From: Phytoamicus setariae
GTDB lineage: Bacteria; Pseudomonadota; Alphaproteobacteria; Rhizobiales; Rhizobiaceae
Length of the DNA: 64,000 nucleotides
Direction of reading: 5' to 3'
NCBI RefSeq assembly: GCF_016722925.1
Contig: NZ_JAEQNC010000003.1
Location: forward strand, 310,001 to 374,000
Shown: in pieces, positions 46,023-55,868 of the stretch
Layout: each line of letters starts with the position of its first letter
How positions within the stretch are numbered: position 1 is the first letter of the stretch
Program-made: the position numbers and the translations under genes
The notes under the pieces: model-generated
The model's database searches: none
The model's input: only the letters and a program-made list of their open reading frames with translations
What the model was told of the DNA's origin: nothing

Positions 46023-46826
46023 TCAGCCCCAGCCATAAAGGCCGGCAAGCCCTGCCAGACCAACGACGATCCGCCACCAGGCGAAAGGCGCATAGCCGCG
46101 CCGCGACACGAAGGCCAGCAGCGAGCGAACGACGATCAGCCCCGATACGAAGGCCGCTAGAAAGCCCACGAAGATGACCGTCGCGTCATCAAAGCTCAGA
46201 TCGTTGCGCGCCTTGAAAAGCTTGAGCGCAAAGGCGCCCACCATCGTCGGCATGGCGAGGAAGAAGGAGAACTCCGCCGCCGAGCGCTTGTCAGCGCCCA
46301 TCAGCAACGCGCCGACGATCGTTGCGCCAGAACGTGAGGTGCCGGGTATCATGGCAAGGCACTGGCACAGGCCGATCTTGAAGGCCAGCGCCGGCGGATA
46401 GGCCATCGCGTCGAAATATTTCGGCTGAAACTTGATCCGGTCGACGACCAGCAGAATGATGCCGCCGATGATCAGCGTGTAACACATCAGCATAGGGGTC
46501 TCGAGCATCTGGCTGATATACTTCTCGGCAAAGCCGCCGATGACAGCAGCCGGCAGAAAGGCGATGAGCACCGAATACACGAACCACCGCGAACGCTCGC
46601 TACTATGCAGCGTGAGCGCGACATTCAGCAGCCGCTTGAAATAGACGAGCAGGATGGCCAGGATTGCGCCCAGCTGCACGAGAATGGTGAACGCATTGCC
46701 AGGCGTCTTGAAGCCGAGAAAATGGCTTGCCAGTTGCACATGCGCAGTCGAAGATACTGGAATAAATTCCGTCAACCCTTCGAGAAGGCCGAGGATGACG
46801 GCGGTGAAAAGGGATGGATTGTCCAT
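46023..46826 (-). CDS. uppP: Undecaprenyl-diphosphatase (BacA/UppP)
   Basis: A 267-residue integral membrane phosphatase that recycles undecaprenyl diphosphate for peptidoglycan and polysaccharide synthesis. It carries the two BacA signatures, [19 protein letters not shown] near the N terminus and [14 protein letters not shown] in the middle, and about eight helices. GAGG precedes ATG 46826. In rhizobia BacA-type UppP also confers bacitracin tolerance. It is divergent from the GST gene. Confidence 0.96.
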   Translation of the reverse strand: MDNPSLFTAVILGLLEGLTEFIPVSSTAHVQLASHFLGFKTPGNAFTILVQLGAILAILLVYFKRLLNVALTLHSSERSRWFVYSVLIAFLPAAVIGGFAEKYISQMLETPMLMCYTLIIGGIILLVVDRIKFQPKYFDAMAYPPALAFKIGLCQCLAMIPGTSRSGATIVGALLMGADKRSAAEFSFFLAMPTMVGAFALKLFKARNDLSFDDATVIFVGFLAAFVSGLIVVRSLLAFVSRRGYAPFAWWRIVVGLAGLAGLYGWG

Positions 46827-47077
46827 GAATGCCTCTTGTTTGATACCGGCTCGGATCACGAGACTGCGCTGTGGCGGGGCGACAAGTTAACGCACACGGC
46901 AGCTGGCGCAGGCGAATTCGTATTTCATTTACCGCAAGTGGCCCGGCAACCAGCAGAATACTGTCGAATCGCTTGTGCCTGCCTTGCCAACTTCCTATAC
47001 CGTCTTGATATGTGTCATAACCAGACACCATTGAGTCCTTGAGACCTTTCTTTATTAGCCACTATCACGGTTCACCC

Positions 47078-47770
47078 ATGCCTGTGCTCTATCATCATCC
47101 GATGTCCACCGCGTCACGCTTCGTGCGTCTGATATTCTCCGAATACAACGTTCACGCGGAACTGCTGGAGGAGCAGATCTGGGAAAAGCGGAAGGATTTC
47201 TTCTCGCTGAACCCGGCCGGCACCCTGCCGGTCTATGTCGATGACAACATGCGCGCTCTGTGTGGGGCAACGATCATCTCCGAATTCCTCGACGAGACCA
47301 GCGGCGTGCTCAAACGCGACCGCAGGCTGCTTGCCGAAGACCCCTTCCAGCGGGCGGAAATCCGCAGACTGACGGAATGGTTCCTGATCAAGATGGAGCA
47401 GGACGTGACCAAGCCGTTGGTACGCGAGCGGGTCTACAAGCTGCAGATGGCTCCCGACCAGGGAGGCGGGGCGCCCGACTCGAAGGTGCTGCGCACCTCG
47501 CGGAGCAATATACGCCAGCATATGCGCTATCTCGGCTGGTTGGCGGGCTCGCGCACCTGGCTGGCAGGCGAACGGCTCTCCTATGCCGATCTTGCCGCGG
47601 CGGCTGCCCTGTCCGTGCTCGACTATCTCGGCGAGATCGACTGGAACGAGTCGGCGGCGGTGAAGGAATGGTATCAGCGGCTGAAGTCACGTCCCGGCTT
47701 CCGACCCCTGCTCAACGATCGGATCCGTGGGGTAACGCCGGTTTCCCACTACGCCGATCTCGATTTCTAG
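47078..47770 (+). CDS. Glutathione S-transferase family protein
   Basis: A 230-residue GST. The N-terminal thioredoxin-fold domain begins [20 protein letters not shown] and has [12 protein letters not shown] with the cis-proline. The C-terminal helical domain contains [18 protein letters not shown] with the capping-box motif. No strong ribosome-binding site is seen before ATG 47078, but it matches the family N terminus. The queG gene starts 10 bases after its stop, so they are probably cotranscribed. Confidence 0.9.
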   Translation: MPVLYHHPMSTASRFVRLIFSEYNVHAELLEEQIWEKRKDFFSLNPAGTLPVYVDDNMRALCGATIISEFLDETSGVLKRDRRLLAEDPFQRAEIRRLTEWFLIKMEQDVTKPLVRERVYKLQMAPDQGGGAPDSKVLRTSRSNIRQHMRYLGWLAGSRTWLAGERLSYADLAAAAALSVLDYLGEIDWNESAAVKEWYQRLKSRPGFRPLLNDRIRGVTPVSHYADLDF

Positions 47771-47780
47771 GCACATTCAG

Positions 47781-48926
47781 GTGGCCGCCGCCCCTGACCC
47801 GATCAGGCAGCAGACGGCGCTTACCGCCTATGTGAAGTCGCTTGCCCGGGAGGCCGGCTTCGACGTTTGCCGCATCACCACACCTCAAGCCATTCCGCAT
47901 GCCGCGTCGAACCTGGAGGGTTTTGTCGAGGCAGGCTATCACGGCACGATGGGCTGGCTGGATGAAACGAAGGCGCGGCGCGGCGATCCCGCGGTCCTCT
48001 GGCCGGGCGTACGCTCGATCGTCATGCTGGGCATGAACTACGGACCCGAGACGGACCCGAGACTGGGGCTCAAAGACAAAGACACCGGCAATATCTCGGT
48101 CTATGCGCGCAATCGCGACTACCACGATGTCATCAAGGGCAAGCTGAAGGAAATCGGCACTCGCTTTGCGGCTCGCAGCAAGGAAGAAATCAAGGTTTTC
48201 GTCGATACGGCGCCGGTGATGGAGAAGCCGCTGGCCGAAGCCGCAGGTCTTGGCTGGCAGGGTAAGCACACCAATCTGGTCAGCCGGGAGTTCGGCTCGT
48301 GGCTGTTTCTCGGCAGCATCTTCACCGCCACACCGCTGACGCCGGATGACCCCGAAACCGACCATTGCGGCTCCTGCCGGGCCTGCCTTGACGCCTGCCC
48401 CACCGGCGCGTTCCCATCGCCCTACCGGATCGATGCGCGCCGTTGCATCTCTTATCTGACGATCGAGCACAAGGAGGCTATCCCGCTCGAACTTCGACCG
48501 CTGATCGGCAACCGGATCTATGGCTGCGACGACTGCCTGGCAGCATGCCCATGGAACAAGTTTGCCCAAGCCGGGCGTGAAATGAAGCTCAGGGCTCGCG
48601 ACGACCTGCATGCACCGAGCCTGAGCACCTTGCTGGCTCTTGATGACGCCGCGTTCCGAAGCTGGTTTTCCGGCTCCCCTGTCAAGCGTATCGGCCGTAA
48701 TCGTTTCATCAGAAATTGTCTGATTGCCGCTGGCAATTCCGGCGACGGTGAACTGGCTCAGCACTGTCGACGACTGCTGCAGGACGCCGCGCCGGAAGTC
48801 CGGGCAATGGCGGTCTGGGCGCTCAACAGCCTCGGTGAACTTGCTGACAGCGACACACTATATATGGAGCGGGAAACCGCCGATGAGGTTTTAATCGAAT
48901 GGAACAGAACGAGGTATTGCCGATGA
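47781..48926 (+). CDS. queG: Epoxyqueuosine reductase
   Basis: A 381-residue cobalamin- and iron-sulfur-dependent reductase for the last step of queuosine synthesis in tRNA. Two ferredoxin-like 4Fe-4S clusters are visible: Cys196, Cys199, Cys202 and Cys206 in [17 protein letters not shown], and Cys249, Cys252 and Cys256 in [14 protein letters not shown]. The N-terminal domain contains MLGMNYGPE and [20 protein letters not shown] with the catalytic Asp. It starts with GTG at 47781. The stop overlaps the next gene's ATG (ATGA). Confidence 0.95.
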   Translation: MAAAPDPIRQQTALTAYVKSLAREAGFDVCRITTPQAIPHAASNLEGFVEAGYHGTMGWLDETKARRGDPAVLWPGVRSIVMLGMNYGPETDPRLGLKDKDTGNISVYARNRDYHDVIKGKLKEIGTRFAARSKEEIKVFVDTAPVMEKPLAEAAGLGWQGKHTNLVSREFGSWLFLGSIFTATPLTPDDPETDHCGSCRACLDACPTGAFPSPYRIDARRCISYLTIEHKEAIPLELRPLIGNRIYGCDDCLAACPWNKFAQAGREMKLRARDDLHAPSLSTLLALDDAAFRSWFSGSPVKRIGRNRFIRNCLIAAGNSGDGELAQHCRRLLQDAAPEVRAMAVWALNSLGELADSDTLYMERETADEVLIEWNRTRYCR

Positions 48927-49792
48927 AGCTGATGATTTTGGGCGCGGGTTTTTCGGGCAAGGCAATCGGAAGGATTTGCGGCAGCACATTCGACAGCGTC
49001 GGTGGCACGACGCGCAAGCAAGCCAATTTCACCACGCTCGAAGCGGCCGGCATCCAACCCTCCATTTTCGACGGCACCCAGATCTCCGGCGCGCTGAGTG
49101 AAGCGCTGCGCGATGTTACCCATCTCGTTCAGTCCATTTCGCCTGGGGAGGATGGTGACGGCTTCCTGAAGCTCGTACCGAACCTCAAGACGTTCATGCC
49201 CAAGCTTGTATGGGCGGGCTATCTCTCGACGATTGGCGTCTATGGCGACCACAAAGGCGCTTGGGTGGACGAAGAAGCACCGACCACGCCTCTATCGGCT
49301 CGCGCAAAGGAACGCGTCGTTGCCGAAAGCCAGTGGCTGGATGCCGGCGCACGTGAAAACATCGCCGTCGCAGTGCTTCGACTATCCGGCATCTACGGAC
49401 CGGGACGCAACGCTTTCGTCAATTTGTCCGACGGCACCGCGCGTCGACTGGTCAAGAAGGATCAAGTTTTCAACCGTATCCGGTGCGAGGATATCGGCCG
49501 CGTCACGGCATTCCTGATCGAGCGGAAGCTCGGCGGCATCTATAATGTAACGGATGCCGAACCGGCGCCGGCACAAGACGTGGTCGAGTATGCGGCTCGC
49601 CTGATGGGCATCGATGTGCCGCCGGATACGCCTTTTGAACAAGCGGAACTCAGCCCGATGGCGCGCTCGTTCTATGCCGAAAACAAGCGCGTTTCCAATG
49701 CCCGCCTGCGCGGAATCGGCTTCGAATTTCTCTACCCGAACTATCGTGTTTCACTCGAAAACATGTGGGCCGAGCAGAGTTGGAAGGGCTGA
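48923..49792 (+). CDS. NAD(P)-binding SDR-like protein (YeeZ-like)
   Basis: A 289-residue NAD-dependent epimerase-like protein. The N-terminal dinucleotide motif is [14 protein letters not shown], a strand ending [14 protein letters not shown] carries the SDR serine and tyrosine positions, and [18 protein letters not shown] follows. It overlaps queG by 4 bases and is translationally coupled. E. coli YeeZ is similar in outline; its biochemical role is unknown. Confidence 0.85.
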   Translation: MKLMILGAGFSGKAIGRICGSTFDSVGGTTRKQANFTTLEAAGIQPSIFDGTQISGALSEALRDVTHLVQSISPGEDGDGFLKLVPNLKTFMPKLVWAGYLSTIGVYGDHKGAWVDEEAPTTPLSARAKERVVAESQWLDAGARENIAVAVLRLSGIYGPGRNAFVNLSDGTARRLVKKDQVFNRIRCEDIGRVTAFLIERKLGGIYNVTDAEPAPAQDVVEYAARLMGIDVPPDTPFEQAELSPMARSFYAENKRVSNARLRGIGFEFLYPNYRVSLENMWAEQSWKG

Positions 49793-50113
49793 AATTGCTA
49801 AATCCGACGGTGAAATCCCCTTCACCGCCGGATAGATTGCAAAAAATTCTGGTAAAGAACTGGTTAAGCGCAAAAAATTACTCAAAATTTGTGAGAATCT
49901 GGCGAATAGATTGCCGGCCTGAAGCGTCATGGCTTAATATTTTGATTCAAAGGCAGAAATAACTTTAGGTTGCGCACAGACTCCTCCGGAATCTGGACGC
50001 GATCCTCCATTAATATTTCAGCCGTTAATATTGCGTGATCAATATGGGCACGTTTTTGCCATTTTTCGCCACAAAACGCTCTCTCCCAGGAATAAACGAC
50101 TTGGGAATGCCAT
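49793..50113. other. 321-base AT-rich intergenic region upstream of rlpA
   Basis: A terminator-like hairpin at 49803-49832 (TCCGACGGTGAA / TTCACCGCCGGA) closes the queG operon. The remainder is AT-rich and holds three copies of TTAATATT (49934-49941, 50010-50017, 50025-50032), the last two 15 bases apart. No convincing gene is present. It probably contains the rlpA promoter and perhaps a regulator site. Confidence 0.6.
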
Positions 50114-50479
50114 ATGTTCGAAAAAAAATATCGCAGCGCCGTTGCAGCTGCATCCATCGCCCTCACATCGCTCACCGTAGCATCAGTCGCTGAAGCAAAA
50201 GACGGTTGCGGAGGCGCCTCCTGGTATGCACTGCATTCGAAAACTGCGTCCGGCGAACGTATGAACCCGTCAAAGCTGACGGCGGCACATCGTTCTCTCC
50301 GGTTCGGCACCAAGGTCAAGGTCACCAATCGCAACAATGGCAAGGCAGTCGTCGTCCGCATCAATGATCGTGGTCCGTTCATTCGCGGCCGGGTTCTCGA
50401 TCTTTCCAAGGCTGCAGCCAGCGAAATCGGCATGGTCAGCTCCGGCACCGCCAAGGTCTGTTACCAGATCATCGGCTGA
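50114..50479 (+). CDS. Short RlpA-like double-psi beta-barrel protein
   Basis: A 121-residue secreted protein with a signal peptide (ending ASVAEA-KDG) and a double-psi beta-barrel domain of the RlpA type: [37 protein letters not shown] and [20 protein letters not shown]. The catalytic Asp of RlpA lytic transglycosylases is present in NDRGPF. It lacks the SPOR domain of full RlpA, so septal targeting is uncertain. The His in TAAHRSL is also conserved. Confidence 0.88.
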   Translation: MFEKKYRSAVAAASIALTSLTVASVAEAKDGCGGASWYALHSKTASGERMNPSKLTAAHRSLRFGTKVKVTNRNNGKAVVVRINDRGPFIRGRVLDLSKAAASEIGMVSSGTAKVCYQIIG

Positions 50480-50559
50480 TTTTTCCGCCTTGTCCGCCCG
50501 AACGCTTGCTCTTCGCGTCAATCGCGGCTACCACGCCCGTAGGAAATTGGAGAGAATGA

Positions 50560-51849
50560 ATGCGATTGGGCGGGCGCGTATCCGGGGCTATTGAAGTTCT
50601 CGACGATATTGAGACACGACGTCGCCCCGTCGCCGATGCTCTCAAGGACTGGGGCTTGTCCCATCGGTTCGCCGGATCCGGCGATCGCGCCGCCGTCGGC
50701 AATATCGTTTACGACGCCTTGCGCATGAAGCTCTCGCACGCATGGCTGATGGACAGTTCCAGCGCTTCGGCGCTTGCGCATGCTGTGATGTTTCGCCAGT
50801 GGGGTTTTACATCAGAGACCCTGAACGCGCAGTTCGAAGGCGACAAGTTCGCGCCCGCACCTCTCGACCCTGCCTGTGTTGCCGCCTTTGCGACGCGATC
50901 GCTCGCCGATGCAGAGCCGCACATCCGGGGCGATATTCCCGAATGGATCGTTGCGAGCTTCAGTGAAAATTTTGGCGACCGGTGGCTGATTGAAGCGCAG
51001 GCTCTTGCAGCCCGCCCCTCGCTTGACCTGCGCGCCAATACGCTGCGTGCAGATCGGGAAAAGGTGGTGCGCGCGCTTGCTGACGCTCATGCGAGGCCAT
51101 CCGCGATTGCCCGGCAGGGAATCCGCATACCATCCGGCGAAGGCCCGTCACGGCTTCCCAATGTCACGGCCGAACTCTCCTTCGCCAAGGGTTGGTTCGA
51201 GGTCCAGGATGAAGGCTCGCAGATCGTAGCAGATCTGGTGATGGCCGCCGAAGGCGAGCAGATCCTTGACTACTGCGCCGGCGGTGGCGGCAAGACACTC
51301 GCCCTTTCGGCAACGATGAACAACAAGGGCCAGGTCCACGCCTACGATACCGACCGCAAGCGGCTCGCACCAATCATCGAGCGCCTGCGCCGCGCAGGCA
51401 CCCGCAATGTCCAGGTGCATGAAAACGCAAAATCGATGACCGCGCTTACTGGGAAATTCGACCGCGTGCTTGTCGATGCGCCTTGCACCGGCACCGGCAC
51501 CTGGCGGCGTCGACCGGATACCAAGTGGCGGCTGACGCAGAAGAACCTCGACGAAAGGGTCGGCCAGCAAAAGGAAGCGCTGGCGGACGCGGCTCATTAT
51601 GTGCGCCCAGGCGGCTATCTCTGTTACGTCACCTGTTCGGTGCTACCGGAAGAGAACCAGCATCAGGTGGCGGATTTCGTTGCCAGCGGGCTCGGCTTCG
51701 AGCAGGTTTCCGCACTTGATGGCTGGAACACACTCTTCGGCGACAAGCCGGTACAGCCCCACAGCGCCGACGGCAAGTCGCTGACGCTGTCGCCCGCAAC
51801 CACCGATACAGACGGCTTCTATTTCGCCATGCTGCGCCGCGGCCAGTGA
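50560..51849 (+). CDS. RsmB/NOP-family RNA (cytosine-5) methyltransferase
   Basis: A 429-residue SAM-dependent m5C methyltransferase of the RsmB family that likely modifies 16S rRNA. The SAM-binding segment is ILDYCAGGGGKTLALSATM, and the two catalytic cysteines are Cys309 in DAPCTGTGTWRR and Cys359 in YVTCSVLPEEN. The N-terminal part contains an NusB-like helical region. GGAGAG lies before ATG 50560. Confidence 0.93.
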   Translation: MRLGGRVSGAIEVLDDIETRRRPVADALKDWGLSHRFAGSGDRAAVGNIVYDALRMKLSHAWLMDSSSASALAHAVMFRQWGFTSETLNAQFEGDKFAPAPLDPACVAAFATRSLADAEPHIRGDIPEWIVASFSENFGDRWLIEAQALAARPSLDLRANTLRADREKVVRALADAHARPSAIARQGIRIPSGEGPSRLPNVTAELSFAKGWFEVQDEGSQIVADLVMAAEGEQILDYCAGGGGKTLALSATMNNKGQVHAYDTDRKRLAPIIERLRRAGTRNVQVHENAKSMTALTGKFDRVLVDAPCTGTGTWRRRPDTKWRLTQKNLDERVGQQKEALADAAHYVRPGGYLCYVTCSVLPEENQHQVADFVASGLGFEQVSALDGWNTLFGDKPVQPHSADGKSLTLSPATTDTDGFYFAMLRRGQ

Positions 51850-51873
51850 TCGCCACCGCCTATTCTGGATCGT

Positions 51874-51902
51874 TTGACACAAGTTTGAATCTGATGCATG
51901 AA
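51874..51902 (+). promoter_or_regulatory. Candidate promoter of the imelysin operon
   Basis: A consensus TTGACA (51874-51879) with a 17-base spacer to CATGAA (51897-51902) lies 35 bases upstream of the imelysin start. No clear Fur, RirA or Irr box was found by eye. Confidence 0.4.
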
Positions 51903-51936
51903 GCCGGCCAGCACATTTGCTGAAAGGGGAGTCATC

Positions 51937-53217
51937 ATGCCCAGCAAACATCTCGCCCGGCTTACGCTTGTTCTGGCGTCCGCCACCGCGATCTTCACCT
52001 CCACAACAGCCTTCGCCGCAACCGAGGCTTCGGCTGTCGTCAAGAACTTCGTGGAACTCGGCCATGCGAAATTCGAAGACTCCCTGATCACAGCCAAGGC
52101 GCTCGACAAAGCCATTGACACGCTGATCGCAGCGCCCTCGGACGAGACCCTGAAGGCAGCCAGGGAGGCCTGGATAAAGGCGCGCGTGCCCTACCAGCAG
52201 ACCGAAGCCTATCGCTTCGGTAGCGCCATCGTCGACGACTGGGAAGGCAAGGTCAATTCCTGGCCTCTGGATGAAGGCCTGATCGACTATGTCGACAAGT
52301 CCTACGGCACCGAAAGCGACGAGAACGAGCAATATACGCTCAACGTAATTGCCAACCCGAAATTCACCATCGGCGGCAAGGAAATCGATGCGACCAAGAT
52401 CACGCCGGAACTGCTGTCAGGCACCCTGCAGAAAGCCGGCGAAACCGAATCCAACGTCGCCACCGGCTACCATGCCATCGAGTTCCTGCTCTGGGGCCAG
52501 GATCTGAACGGCACCGGTCCCGGTGCGGGCGCGCGTCCTGCCACCGACTACGACACCAAGAATTGCTCGAACGGCAATTGCGATCGCCGCGCCCAGTACC
52601 TGAAGGCTGCTTCGAGCCTGCTGGTCAGCGATCTCGACTATATGGTCAAGCAATGGGCGCCCGAAGGGGAAGCGGCAAAGAGCGTTCTTGCCGATCCGCA
52701 GAAGGGCATCTCTGCCATGCTGACCGGCATGGGATCGCTCTCCTACGGCGAACTCGCGGGCGAGCGCATGAAGCTCGGCGTCCTGCTGCACGATCCCGAG
52801 GAGGAGCACGATTGCTTCTCGGACAACACTTTCAACTCGCATCTGAACGATGCGATCGGTATCGACGGCGTCTATACCGGCAAGTACACACGCATCGACG
52901 GCAGCAAGCTGGAAGGCCCCTCGCTTTCGGCGCTGGTCGCGGAGAAGGACGCCGCGCTTGACAAGGAAATGACCTCCAAGCTCAACAAGACGCTCGATGC
53001 CATGCATGCCATGGCCAAGCGTGGCGAGACGATCGAGGCCTATGACCAGATGATCGGCGACAACAACAAGGATGGCAATGCGGTCGTGCAGGCCGCCATC
53101 GACGGCCTGGTCGACCAGACCAAGACCATCGAGCGCGTCATTTCGGCGCTGGACCTCGGCAAGATTGCGCTTGAAGGTTCCGACAGCCTCGATAATCCTA
53201 ACGCCGTGTTCCAATAA
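51937..53217 (+). CDS. Imelysin-family (peptidase M75) iron-regulated periplasmic protein
   Basis: A 426-residue secreted protein with a signal peptide ending AFA-AT after residue 27. The GxHxxE motif (His179 and Glu182 in GYHAIEFLLWG) is the putative metal site of imelysins. Cysteine pairs CSNGNC and HDC are present. Imelysins are periplasmic or outer-membrane proteins induced by iron limitation. GGGGAG precedes ATG 51937. It is first in an operon with a di-heme protein, a second imelysin-like protein and a DUF1513 protein, a set I know from other bacteria (for example the Pseudomonas PA4370-PA4373 region). Confidence 0.92.
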   Translation: MPSKHLARLTLVLASATAIFTSTTAFAATEASAVVKNFVELGHAKFEDSLITAKALDKAIDTLIAAPSDETLKAAREAWIKARVPYQQTEAYRFGSAIVDDWEGKVNSWPLDEGLIDYVDKSYGTESDENEQYTLNVIANPKFTIGGKEIDATKITPELLSGTLQKAGETESNVATGYHAIEFLLWGQDLNGTGPGAGARPATDYDTKNCSNGNCDRRAQYLKAASSLLVSDLDYMVKQWAPEGEAAKSVLADPQKGISAMLTGMGSLSYGELAGERMKLGVLLHDPEEEHDCFSDNTFNSHLNDAIGIDGVYTGKYTRIDGSKLEGPSLSALVAEKDAALDKEMTSKLNKTLDAMHAMAKRGETIEAYDQMIGDNNKDGNAVVQAAIDGLVDQTKTIERVISALDLGKIALEGSDSLDNPNAVFQ

Positions 53218-53260
53218 GCAAGGCGAAGGGGCGTGAACAACTTGCCCCTTGTGAACGACG

Positions 53261-54784
53261 ATGAGAAGAACAGCTACGGTTGTTGGCCTCCTGCTGGCGC
53301 TTGCGCTGGCAGGAGGTGCTTTGCCCGGTGCCAGCAACGCCGGCGATAGCCACCGCACCGACCTGTCGGCTGCTGAAAAGATTCGCGTCGAAACCGTCAC
53401 CAGGGCCGCCGGCGCCTTCGCCGATGCCGAACGCTATGAAGCGATGCAGGCGGGGGCGACGACGTCCATCGAGACGCCTGACCGTTTGGCATTTTCGCAT
53501 TTTTCCGCAAATCTGCCCAAGCAGGACGAGATGCGTTTCCGACTGGGCAATGCACTTTTCCGCAAGCTCTGGGTCGCATCTCCCTCATCGACGCAAGCCT
53601 CCGACGGGTTGGGGCCGCTCTACAACGCCCGTTCGTGCGAATCCTGCCACAAGGAGGATGGCCGCGGCCACCCACCGGAAGGATCGGCCGATGCCACCTC
53701 GATGTTCCTGCGATTGGCGCACGGGCCGAAATCGGATGCCGAAAGAGAGGCGCTTGCCAAGCATCTGGCGCTCAATTTCCCCGATCCGATCTATGGGCGA
53801 CAGCTGCAGGACAAGGCTGTTCCCGGAGTCTCCGCCGAAGGCGCGATGACGATCGATTATACAGAAATACCGTTTGCCTATCCTGACCGGAGCATCGTCC
53901 ATCTGCGCAAGCCGACATACGGCGTTTCGGGCCTCAACTATGGCCCGCTGGCCCGCGATACGACGCTTTCGCCACGCATGGCGCCCGCGATGATCGGTCT
54001 CGGACTGATCGAGGCGATCGCCGATAGCGATATCGCATCTGGGGCTGATCCCGGCGACCTCAACGGCGATGGTGTTTCGGGCCGTCAACAGCCGGTCCAC
54101 GATTCCAACGGCGCGCTGCGGATCGGCCGATTCGGCTGGAAAGCCGAAAACGCCACGATCCGGGACCAGTCAGCACACGCTTTCCTGGGCGATATCGGTA
54201 TCTCGACACCCGACCTGCCCTCCCCTTCCGGTGACTGCACCGAGTTAGAGCAACAATGCATATCGATGCCGAACGGCGAACAAACACGCCTCGGCAAAGG
54301 GGAAGCACCGGAAAATGTGCTGTCGATGGTGACCTTCTACTCCCGCCATCTCGCGGTTCCCGCACGTCGGAAGGCGAGCTTTCCGGAAACGCTGGCCGGC
54401 AAGGCGTTGTTTTACCAGTCGGGCTGCATTGCCTGCCACCGCCCGAAATACGTGACCCGCAAGGACTGGCCCGATGCCGCACTGCGCTTTCAGTTGATCT
54501 GGCCCTACTCGGATTTCCTGCTGCACGACATGGGCGACGGTCTCGCGGACGGTCAGCAGGTCGGCGAGGCAAGTGGAAATGAGTGGCGGACGCCCGCGCT
54601 CTGGGGTATTGGGCTGACAAAGACCGTCAGTGGTCACTCCTTTTTCCTGCATGACGGGCGGGCACGTTCGTTGGAAGAAGCTATCCTCTGGCACGGTGGA
54701 GAAGCGATCAAAGCCCGCGACAGCTACGCAAAACTCGCGCGTGAAGACCGGCAAAAGCTGATTTCCTTCCTGGAGTCTCTCTGA
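53261..54784 (+). CDS. Di-heme DUF1111 c-type cytochrome / thiol oxidoreductase-like protein
   Basis: A 507-residue periplasmic protein with a signal peptide (ending GASNAGD) and two covalent heme motifs: CESCH at Cys126-His130 and CIACH at Cys389-His393. The domain is DUF1111, related to MauG and di-heme peroxidases; an EF-hand-like loop DPGDLNGDGVSG lies between the hemes. In this operon it may reduce or oxidise iron for the imelysins. Its stop codon shares the A of the next gene's ATG (TGATG). Confidence 0.9.
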   Translation: MRRTATVVGLLLALALAGGALPGASNAGDSHRTDLSAAEKIRVETVTRAAGAFADAERYEAMQAGATTSIETPDRLAFSHFSANLPKQDEMRFRLGNALFRKLWVASPSSTQASDGLGPLYNARSCESCHKEDGRGHPPEGSADATSMFLRLAHGPKSDAEREALAKHLALNFPDPIYGRQLQDKAVPGVSAEGAMTIDYTEIPFAYPDRSIVHLRKPTYGVSGLNYGPLARDTTLSPRMAPAMIGLGLIEAIADSDIASGADPGDLNGDGVSGRQQPVHDSNGALRIGRFGWKAENATIRDQSAHAFLGDIGISTPDLPSPSGDCTELEQQCISMPNGEQTRLGKGEAPENVLSMVTFYSRHLAVPARRKASFPETLAGKALFYQSGCIACHRPKYVTRKDWPDAALRFQLIWPYSDFLLHDMGDGLADGQQVGEASGNEWRTPALWGIGLTKTVSGHSFFLHDGRARSLEEAILWHGGEAIKARDSYAKLAREDRQKLISFLESL

Positions 54785-55866
54785 TGAAACATATGAACTG
54801 GTTTTCGGCCTTGCTGGTGATCGGCCTGTCGGGCTCGCCGGCCCTTGCGCTCGACGACGCTGCTGCCAAGGCAGTCATGGCCAAGGCGGTCGATCTCTAC
54901 ATCCGGCCAGCCTACACAGATTTTCATCAAAAGAGCGAAGCACTGGCCGTCGAGACCGGCAAGCTTTGCCAAAAGCCCTCCGGCACTCAGCTTTCAGAGG
55001 TGAGCGATCGCTTTGCAGAGGTCATTTCGAGCTGGGCGAAAATCGAGTTCCTTCGCGACGGGCCTGTCATGCAGGAAAACCGTTTCGAGCGGATCGTTTT
55101 TTATCCGGACCGCAAGTCCACTGGCTTGAAACAGGTTCAGGCGCTGTTGGCCGAGCCCGACGAGACTGCCACGGATCCCCTGCAGCTTCGCAACCGCTCC
55201 GTCGCGATACAGGGGTTGGGCGCATTCGAATTCGCCTTCTTCGGGCTCTATCCGGAAGGGCTGACCGGGGAGGCGCAAAGCTTCCGCTGCCGCTACGGCC
55301 TCGCCATCGCCAGAAACGTAGAGGCGATTGCAGGCGAACTCGAGGCTGCATGGGATGACCCCAACGGCATCCAGAAGGCATGGAAGGCGCCTTCTGCTGA
55401 CAATCCGGTCTTCCGCAACGAGGCTGAGGCCGTTCAAGCGTTGATCGGCCTGCATGTCCATGGGGCAGAAATGGTCCGGGACCAACGGATCAAGGCATTC
55501 TACAAGGGCAAGGCCGGAAAGCTCGCGCCAAAATCAGCAATCTTCTGGCGGTCGGCAAACACCACGCATTCGATCGCGGGCAATATCGAAGGGCTGGCTG
55601 AACTCTGGAAAAAGTCCGACATGTCGTCGCTTCTCAGCGAGGATGTTCGCTCGCTGGCCGATTCAGTCGAGTTCGACTATGTCAGCGCGCTGGGTGCGGC
55701 CCGCAAACTGGACCAACCCACCGCCGAGCGACTGGCAGACCCCAAATACATCGCGAGGCTGGATTTCATCGAGCTCAATCTCAAGGACGCCATTACCCGC
55801 ATCAACAATGATGTCGGTGGCGCGGTCGGCCTCGGGGCCGGTTTCTCGTTTGCCGACGGAGACTGA
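54784..55866 (+). CDS. Second imelysin-like periplasmic protein
   Basis: A 360-residue secreted protein with a signal peptide (ending SPALALDD) and an imelysin fold: two repeats of helices, IQGLGAFEFAFFGLYPEGL at the place of the metal motif, and WRSANTTHSIAGNIEGLAEL. The GxHxxE of the first imelysin is replaced by GAFEFAFFG, so the usual His/Glu site is missing. It is coupled to the upstream di-heme gene (TGATG) and followed 2 bases later by the DUF1513 gene. Confidence 0.85.
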   Translation: MKHMNWFSALLVIGLSGSPALALDDAAAKAVMAKAVDLYIRPAYTDFHQKSEALAVETGKLCQKPSGTQLSEVSDRFAEVISSWAKIEFLRDGPVMQENRFERIVFYPDRKSTGLKQVQALLAEPDETATDPLQLRNRSVAIQGLGAFEFAFFGLYPEGLTGEAQSFRCRYGLAIARNVEAIAGELEAAWDDPNGIQKAWKAPSADNPVFRNEAEAVQALIGLHVHGAEMVRDQRIKAFYKGKAGKLAPKSAIFWRSANTTHSIAGNIEGLAELWKKSDMSSLLSEDVRSLADSVEFDYVSALGAARKLDQPTAERLADPKYIARLDFIELNLKDAITRINNDVGGAVGLGAGFSFADGD

Positions 55867-55868
55867 CG

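Noticed and set aside
50010-50032. TTAA-containing repeats upstream of rlpA as a CtrA binding site
   Set aside because: The spacing between the TTAA halves is 11 bases, not the 7 of the CtrA consensus.
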